Assembly (NCBI GenBank): GCA_038254525.1
Contig: JBBSGC010000024.1
Span: 1 to 19,406, forward strand
Source of the DNA: JBBSGC01 sp038254525
Lineage (GTDB): Bacteria > Actinomycetota > Actinomycetes > Propionibacteriales > Nocardioidaceae
Direction of reading: 5' to 3'
DNA: 19,406 nt
Part shown: one piece after another, positions 15,521 through 19,406 of the stretch
Numbering within the stretch: the stretch's first letter is position 1
How the letters are laid out: each line of letters opens with the position of its first letter
Made by a program: the position numbers and the translations under genes
Notes under the pieces: model-generated
The model's database searches: none
What the model saw: the letters and a program-made list of their open reading frames with translations, nothing else
Told to the model about the DNA's origin: nothing

Positions 15521-16879
15521 ATGGACGATCCGCGGCGCCGGGTGCCCGCGACGCACGAGCTGCTTGGCGACCCGCGGCTGGTCGAGGCCCGCCGGCGCCT
15601 GGGGGCGGCTGTGGTGAAAGCTGCCGTACGCGCGGCTCAGGAGACCTGTCGTCGCGGCGACCTGGCGACGCGGGACGTCGCAGACGCTGCAGTGGCCGCA
15701 CTGCCGCGGGCGAGCAGCTCGCTGCGGAAGGTCCTGAACGCCACCGGCGTGCTCGTGCACACGAACCTCGGTCGGGCCCCGCTGTCCACCGCTGCGACGC
15801 AGGCGCTGACCGAGGCGGCCGGCGCGACCGACGTGGAGCTCGACCTGTCGACCGGGCGGCGGGCCGGCCGCGGACGGGGTGCGCTGGCGGCGCTGGCGGC
15901 AGCCGTACCGGACGCCGAGGCGGTGCACGTGGTCAACAACGGCGCCGCCGCCCTCGCCCTGGTGACCGCGGCCCTGGCCGGCGGCCGCGAGGTGGTGGTC
16001 GCCCGCGGGGAGCTGGTCGAGATCGGTGACGGCTTCCGCATCCCTGAGCTGCTCGAGTCGGCAGGGGCGCGGCTGCGCGAGGTGGGCACGACGAACCGCG
16101 TCAGCCGTGAGGACTACGCGGCCGCGATCGGTCCCAGCACCGGCTTCCTGCTCAAGGTGCACCCGTCCAACTTCGTGGTCAGCGGCTTCACCTCCGCCGT
16201 TCGGGTCGAGGCGTTGGCCACGCTGCCGGCGCTGGTCGTCGCCGACATCGGGTCCGGGCTGCTGGCGCCGCATCTCCGGCTCCCCGATGAGCCCGACGCG
16301 GCGAGCGCGTTGCGGGCCGGCGCCGACGTGGTGACTGCCTCCGGCGACAAGCTGCTCGGGGGCCCGCAGTGCGGGCTGCTGCTCGGGTCGGCGGAGCTGG
16401 TCCACCGGGCGCGTCGCCATCCCCTGGCCCGGGCGCTGCGCGTGGACAAGCTGACGTTCGCTGCGCTGGAGGCGACGCTGTGCGGGCCGGTGCCGCCGGT
16501 GCTCGCCACGCTGGGTGCCGACCCGGACGCGCTGTTGGGCCGCTGCCGGTCGATCGCCGCTGCCCTGGCCCACGCCGGGGTCGCCGCCCGTGCCGAGAGG
16601 TCGCTGGCGGTGGTCGGCGGTGGTGGCGCGCCCGGCGTCGAGCTGGCCAGCGCAGCGGTGTGCCTGCCGGCCGGTCTCGCCGACCGGCTCCGGATCGGCG
16701 ACCCGCCCGTCCTGGGCAGGGTGGAGCACGGACAGCTGCTGCTCGACGTGGCTGCAGTCGACCCGGCCGACGACGAGGAGCTGGCCCGCGCCGTTGTGGC
16801 GGCTGCTCGAGCGGTCGCGATCGGCCCCCAGGCCCCGCCCCCCGGCAGGACCGCGGCACCGTCGAGCGGGCGGGCCTGA
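15521..16879 (+). CDS. selA: L-seryl-tRNA(Sec) selenium transferase
   Basis: SelA is a PLP enzyme that converts seryl-tRNA(Sec) to selenocysteinyl-tRNA(Sec) using selenophosphate, acting as a large homo-oligomer. The 452-residue product is close to the E. coli length (463). Family marks are LRKVLNATGVLVHTNLGRAP near 68-87, VNNGAAALALV at 138-148, LKVHPSNFVVSGF at 211-223, the ADIGSG segment at 241-246, and the PLP-binding Lys277 in TASGDKLLGGPQCG. The ATG at 15521 begins MDDPRRRVPATHELLGDPRL, a normal N-terminus; a longer frame to 15287 would run through tRNA-Sec. selB follows after 3 nt. The C-terminal 20 residues are Pro/Ala-rich and not conserved. Confidence 0.97.
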   Translation: MDDPRRRVPATHELLGDPRLVEARRRLGAAVVKAAVRAAQETCRRGDLATRDVADAAVAALPRASSSLRKVLNATGVLVHTNLGRAPLSTAATQALTEAAGATDVELDLSTGRRAGRGRGALAALAAAVPDAEAVHVVNNGAAALALVTAALAGGREVVVARGELVEIGDGFRIPELLESAGARLREVGTTNRVSREDYAAAIGPSTGFLLKVHPSNFVVSGFTSAVRVEALATLPALVVADIGSGLLAPHLRLPDEPDAASALRAGADVVTASGDKLLGGPQCGLLLGSAELVHRARRHPLARALRVDKLTFAALEATLCGPVPPVLATLGADPDALLGRCRSIAAALAHAGVAARAERSLAVVGGGGAPGVELASAAVCLPAGLADRLRIGDPPVLGRVEHGQLLLDVAAVDPADDEELARAVVAAARAVAIGPQAPPPGRTAAPSSGRA

Positions 16880-16882
16880 GCG

Positions 16883-18631
16883 GTGTACGTCTTCGCCACG
16901 GCCGGCCACGTCGACCACGGCAAGTCCGCCCTCGTCGAGGCGCTCACCGGCACCCACCCCGACCGGCTCGCCGAGGAACGCCGCCGCGGGCTCACCATCG
17001 AGCTCGGCCACTGTGCGACGACCCTGCCGCGGGTCGGCGACGTGGCCTTTGTCGACGTGCCCGGCCACGAGCGGTTCGTGCCGACCATGCTGGCCGGCGT
17101 CGGCCCGGTCCCCGCGGTGCTCTTCGTGGTGGCCGCCGACGACCCGTGGATGCCACAGGCGGCTGAGCACCTGGCCGCCCTCGACGCCCTGGGAGTACGT
17201 CACGGAGTGCTCGTCGTCACTCGCTGCGACCTCGCCGACCCCGAGCCGGTCGCCGCCCGGGCGGCCGCGGAGCTGGCGGGCACCTCCCTGGCGGGACTGC
17301 CCGTGGTGTGCGTGAGCGCCCGCACGGGACGGGGGGTCGCCGAGCTGGCGACGACGCTGGCCGAGGTGACCCGCACGCTCCCACCTCCGGTGCTCGACAC
17401 CGACGTGCGCCTGTGGGTCGACCGCAGCTTCACCCGGCCGGGAGCCGGGACCGTCGTGACCGGCACGCTGGCAGCCGGGGCGATCCACGTCGGGGACCGG
17501 CTCGCCTGCGGGGAGCAGTCCGTACGCGTGCGGGGCCTGCACTCGCTGGGTCGGGCCGCCGAACAGGTTTGCGCCGTCGCCCGCGTCGCCGTGGCTGTGG
17601 GCAGCAGCCCACCATCCGCGCTGCACCGCGGGAGCGCCCTGGTCACGGTAGGCGCGTGGCACTCGACCAAGGTGGCCGACGTGCGCCACGACGGTCCGCC
17701 GCTGCCGGAGCGGCCGGTGCTCCATCTCGGCACCGCGGCGGTGGGCTGCCGGGTCCGTCCGCTCGGTGGAGGTGCGGTGCGCCTGCTGCTGGAGCAGCCC
17801 TTGCCGTTGCGTACCGGCGACCGGCTGCTACTGCGCGACCCGGGAAGCCGGTCGTTGCAGGGAGTGAGCGTGCTCGACCCCGATCCGCCGGCGCTGTCGC
17901 GCCGGGGAGCCGCAGCCGCCAGGGCGCGGGCGCTGGCCGACTCCCCCGCCGCGCCGGACCTGGCCGACGAGCTCCGGCGCCGCGGCGTCGTCCGCCGGTC
18001 GGTGCTGCGGCGGCTCGGCGTGCCGACACTGGACGCTGACCGGCTCTGCGTCGGCTCCGGCGACTGGCTGGTCGACCGCCGGCTGGTGCCGGACCTGCAG
18101 GAGCGGCTACGGCGTCTCGTCGCCGACTACGCGACCACCTCTCCGCTCGACCCCGGCCCGCCTGCGGGAGCTGTCGCCCGCGCTCTGGACCTTCCGGACG
18201 AGAGCCTGCTCGCCCCGCTGTTGCCGACGGAGCTGCAGCTGCGAGCCGGTCGGGTGACCGGTCGTCAACAGGCAACCTTGCCGGAGGAAGTGGAGGAAGC
18301 GCTGCGTCGGCTGGCCGCGGAGCTGGCCGGCCGCCCGTTCGCCGCTCCCGCACACGACCGGCTGCTCGCCCTGGGGCTCGACGCAGCTGCGGTGGGAGCG
18401 GCGCGTCGGGCCGGTCGGCTGCTCGTCCTCGCCGAGGGGGTGGTCCTGCTGCCGGGCGCCGACGGGCAAGCTGTCACTCGGCTGGCCGCGCTACCGCAGC
18501 CGTTCACAGTCAGCGAGGCCCGCGTCGCCCTGGCCAGCTCACGACGGGTGGTCCTGCCGCTGCTCGCCCTGCTCGACCGCTCCGGGCGGACCCGCAGGCT
18601 GCCCGACGACCGCCGGATGGCCCTCGGCTGA
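16883..18631 (+). CDS. selB: Selenocysteine-specific translation elongation factor SelB
   Basis: SelB is an EF-Tu-like GTPase that brings Sec-tRNA(Sec) to UGA codons marked by a SECIS. The 582-residue product has G1 GHVDHGKS at 8-15, the switch RRRGLTIELG at 33-42, G3 DVPGHE at 58-63, and TRCD at 113-116 in place of the usual NKxD. EF-Tu-like barrels follow (FTRPGAGTVVTGTL). The C-terminal 230 or so residues are winged-helix repeats that bind the SECIS; the last one reads FTVSEARVALASSRRVVLPLLALLDR. The GTG at 16883 starts 3 nt after selA with no clear ribosome site, so it is probably coupled. The gene ends 7 nt from the convergent xerD stop. Confidence 0.97.
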   Translation: MYVFATAGHVDHGKSALVEALTGTHPDRLAEERRRGLTIELGHCATTLPRVGDVAFVDVPGHERFVPTMLAGVGPVPAVLFVVAADDPWMPQAAEHLAALDALGVRHGVLVVTRCDLADPEPVAARAAAELAGTSLAGLPVVCVSARTGRGVAELATTLAEVTRTLPPPVLDTDVRLWVDRSFTRPGAGTVVTGTLAAGAIHVGDRLACGEQSVRVRGLHSLGRAAEQVCAVARVAVAVGSSPPSALHRGSALVTVGAWHSTKVADVRHDGPPLPERPVLHLGTAAVGCRVRPLGGGAVRLLLEQPLPLRTGDRLLLRDPGSRSLQGVSVLDPDPPALSRRGAAAARARALADSPAAPDLADELRRRGVVRRSVLRRLGVPTLDADRLCVGSGDWLVDRRLVPDLQERLRRLVADYATTSPLDPGPPAGAVARALDLPDESLLAPLLPTELQLRAGRVTGRQQATLPEEVEEALRRLAAELAGRPFAAPAHDRLLALGLDAAAVGAARRAGRLLVLAEGVVLLPGADGQAVTRLAALPQPFTVSEARVALASSRRVVLPLLALLDRSGRTRRLPDDRRMALG

Positions 18632-18638
18632 GCTCGAC

Positions 18639-19406
18639 TCACCCACGCGCGCGCGGGTGCGCGGTCGCATAGACCTCGCGCAGCTTGTCGACGGTGACCA
18701 GCGTGTAGACCTGCGTCGTGGTCACCGAGGCGTGGCCCAGCAGCTCCTGGACGACGCGTACGTCAGCGCCACCGTCGAGGAGATGGGTGGCGAAGGAGTG
18801 CCGCAGCGTGTGCGGGGAGACCTCCGCCGCGACGCCGGCCCGCTGGGCTGCCTTGCCGAGCACCGCCCACGCGCTCTGTCGCGACAACCTGCCGCCGCGG
18901 GCGTTGAGAAAGACCGCCGGCGTCCCCCGGCCGGCGGTCACCATTCCCGGCCGAACGCGTACCAGATACGCGCCGACCGCGCTGCATGCGTAGGAGCCGA
19001 GCGGCACAACGCGCTGCTTGCCGCCCTTGCCCGACAGCAGCGCCGCTCCGTCCTGGAGGTCCACGTCGTCGAGGTCGAGCCCCACTGCTTCGGAGATCCG
19101 GGCCCCGGTGCCGTAGAGCAGCTCGAGCAACGCCCGGTCGCGCAGCGCTAGCGACGTGCCCGCGGCGCCGGCCGCCTCCAGGATCGCCGCCACGTCGGCG
19201 ACACTGAGTGCTTTGGGCAGCCGCTTGGCCGGCGTCGGTGGCCGCACTTCGGCGGATACGTCGGCCTCGACCAGCCGCTCGCGCAGCGCGAAGCGGTGCA
19301 GACCGCGGACGGCGACGACCGTGCGGGCCGCACTTGCCGCGCTCAGTGGGAGGTGTGCCGGACCGCCCTCTCGAAGCGCCGCCAGGAACGCCGCGACGTC
19401 GGCCTC
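18639..19406 (-). CDS. xerD: Tyrosine recombinase XerD (5' end outside window)
   Basis: XerD with XerC resolves chromosome dimers at dif. The frame runs open from the right edge for 255 residues; about 50 N-terminal residues are missing. Visible are the end of the SAM-like DNA-binding domain and the full catalytic domain. Catalytic residues, numbered from the window edge, are Arg103 (TGARISE), a Lys in SGKGGKQR (127 or 130), His199 and Arg202 (SPHTLRHSFATH), His225 (LLGHASVTTTQ) and the nucleophile Tyr234. The tail VDKLREVYATAHPRARG is typical of actinobacterial XerD. A core xerD near the parA-scpAB block is known from mycobacteria and streptomycetes, and its order here supports XerD over a phage integrase. 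Confidence 0.93.
   Translation of the reverse strand, partial: EADVAAFLAALREGGPAHLPLSAASAARTVVAVRGLHRFALRERLVEADVSAEVRPPTPAKRLPKALSVADVAAILEAAGAAGTSLALRDRALLELLYGTGARISEAVGLDLDDVDLQDGAALLSGKGGKQRVVPLGSYACSAVGAYLVRVRPGMVTAGRGTPAVFLNARGGRLSRQSAWAVLGKAAQRAGVAAEVSPHTLRHSFATHLLDGGADVRVVQELLGHASVTTTQVYTLVTVDKLREVYATAHPRARG

Noticed and set aside
15494..17725. Long open frame of 743 codons on the - strand opposite selA and selB
   Set aside because: It is a shadow of two strongly supported genes, with a low-complexity, His/Arg/Gly-rich translation.
18640..18659. CACCC/GGGTG hairpin between selB and xerD as a bidirectional terminator
   Set aside because: It lies inside the last codons of xerD, has only a 5-bp stem with a CG-repeat loop and no T-run; too weak to call.

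Overview
This window is high-GC, densely packed chromosomal DNA from an actinobacterium (Actinomycetota). Three things point there: many GTG starts, 4-base ATGA/GTGA stop-start overlaps, and a core gene order known from mycobacteria and streptomycetes (parA-like, scpA, scpB, RluB-type pseudouridine synthase, aroH/tyrA, cmk, acyltransferase, der, with xerD on the far side). The order or family cannot be fixed from sequence alone.

Region 1 (1-660) holds the C-terminal end of a phage-type terminase large subunit on the + strand, cut by the window edge. It faces the 3' end of a tRNA-Pro(GGG) gene on the - strand, which looks like the edge of an old prophage in a tRNA site.

Region 2 (754-8797, all - strand) is the housekeeping block, transcribed in the order parA, a small RHH-like protein, scpA, scpB, rluB, aroH, tyrA, cmk, plsC-like, der. 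It covers chromosome segregation and condensin accessory factors, rRNA pseudouridylation, tyrosine/phenylalanine precursor synthesis, CMP phosphorylation, phospholipid acylation and ribosome assembly. Most neighbours overlap or nearly touch.

Region 3 (8987-18631) is a complete bacterial selenocysteine module with its client enzyme. On the - strand are fdhA (with an in-frame UGA at codon 189 and a SECIS hairpin right after it), fdhB, an NrfD-type membrane subunit and selD. On the + strand, divergent, are tRNA-Sec (anticodon TCA), selA and selB. SelD makes selenophosphate, SelA converts Ser-tRNA(Sec) to Sec-tRNA(Sec), and SelB carries it to the UGA-plus-SECIS. The product is a membrane-attached formate dehydrogenase that probably feeds electrons to quinone. 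The module lies between xerD and the parA-scpAB block.

Region 4 (18639-19406, - strand) is the 3' part of xerD, convergent with selB.

Most notable observations: (i) the der stop UGA is followed by a SECIS-like hairpin whose GGUCU loop sits at the same distance (+19 to +23) as in fdhA; (ii) TANNNT -10 elements sit so close to tRNA-Sec, selA and selD that their transcripts may have no 5' leader; (iii) the tRNA-Sec fits a 7+6 rather than 8+5 acceptor/T stack; (iv) the selD upstream region carries 22-nt tandem repeats and a possible coupled mini-ORF; (v) the aroH leader can form two mutually exclusive hairpins.
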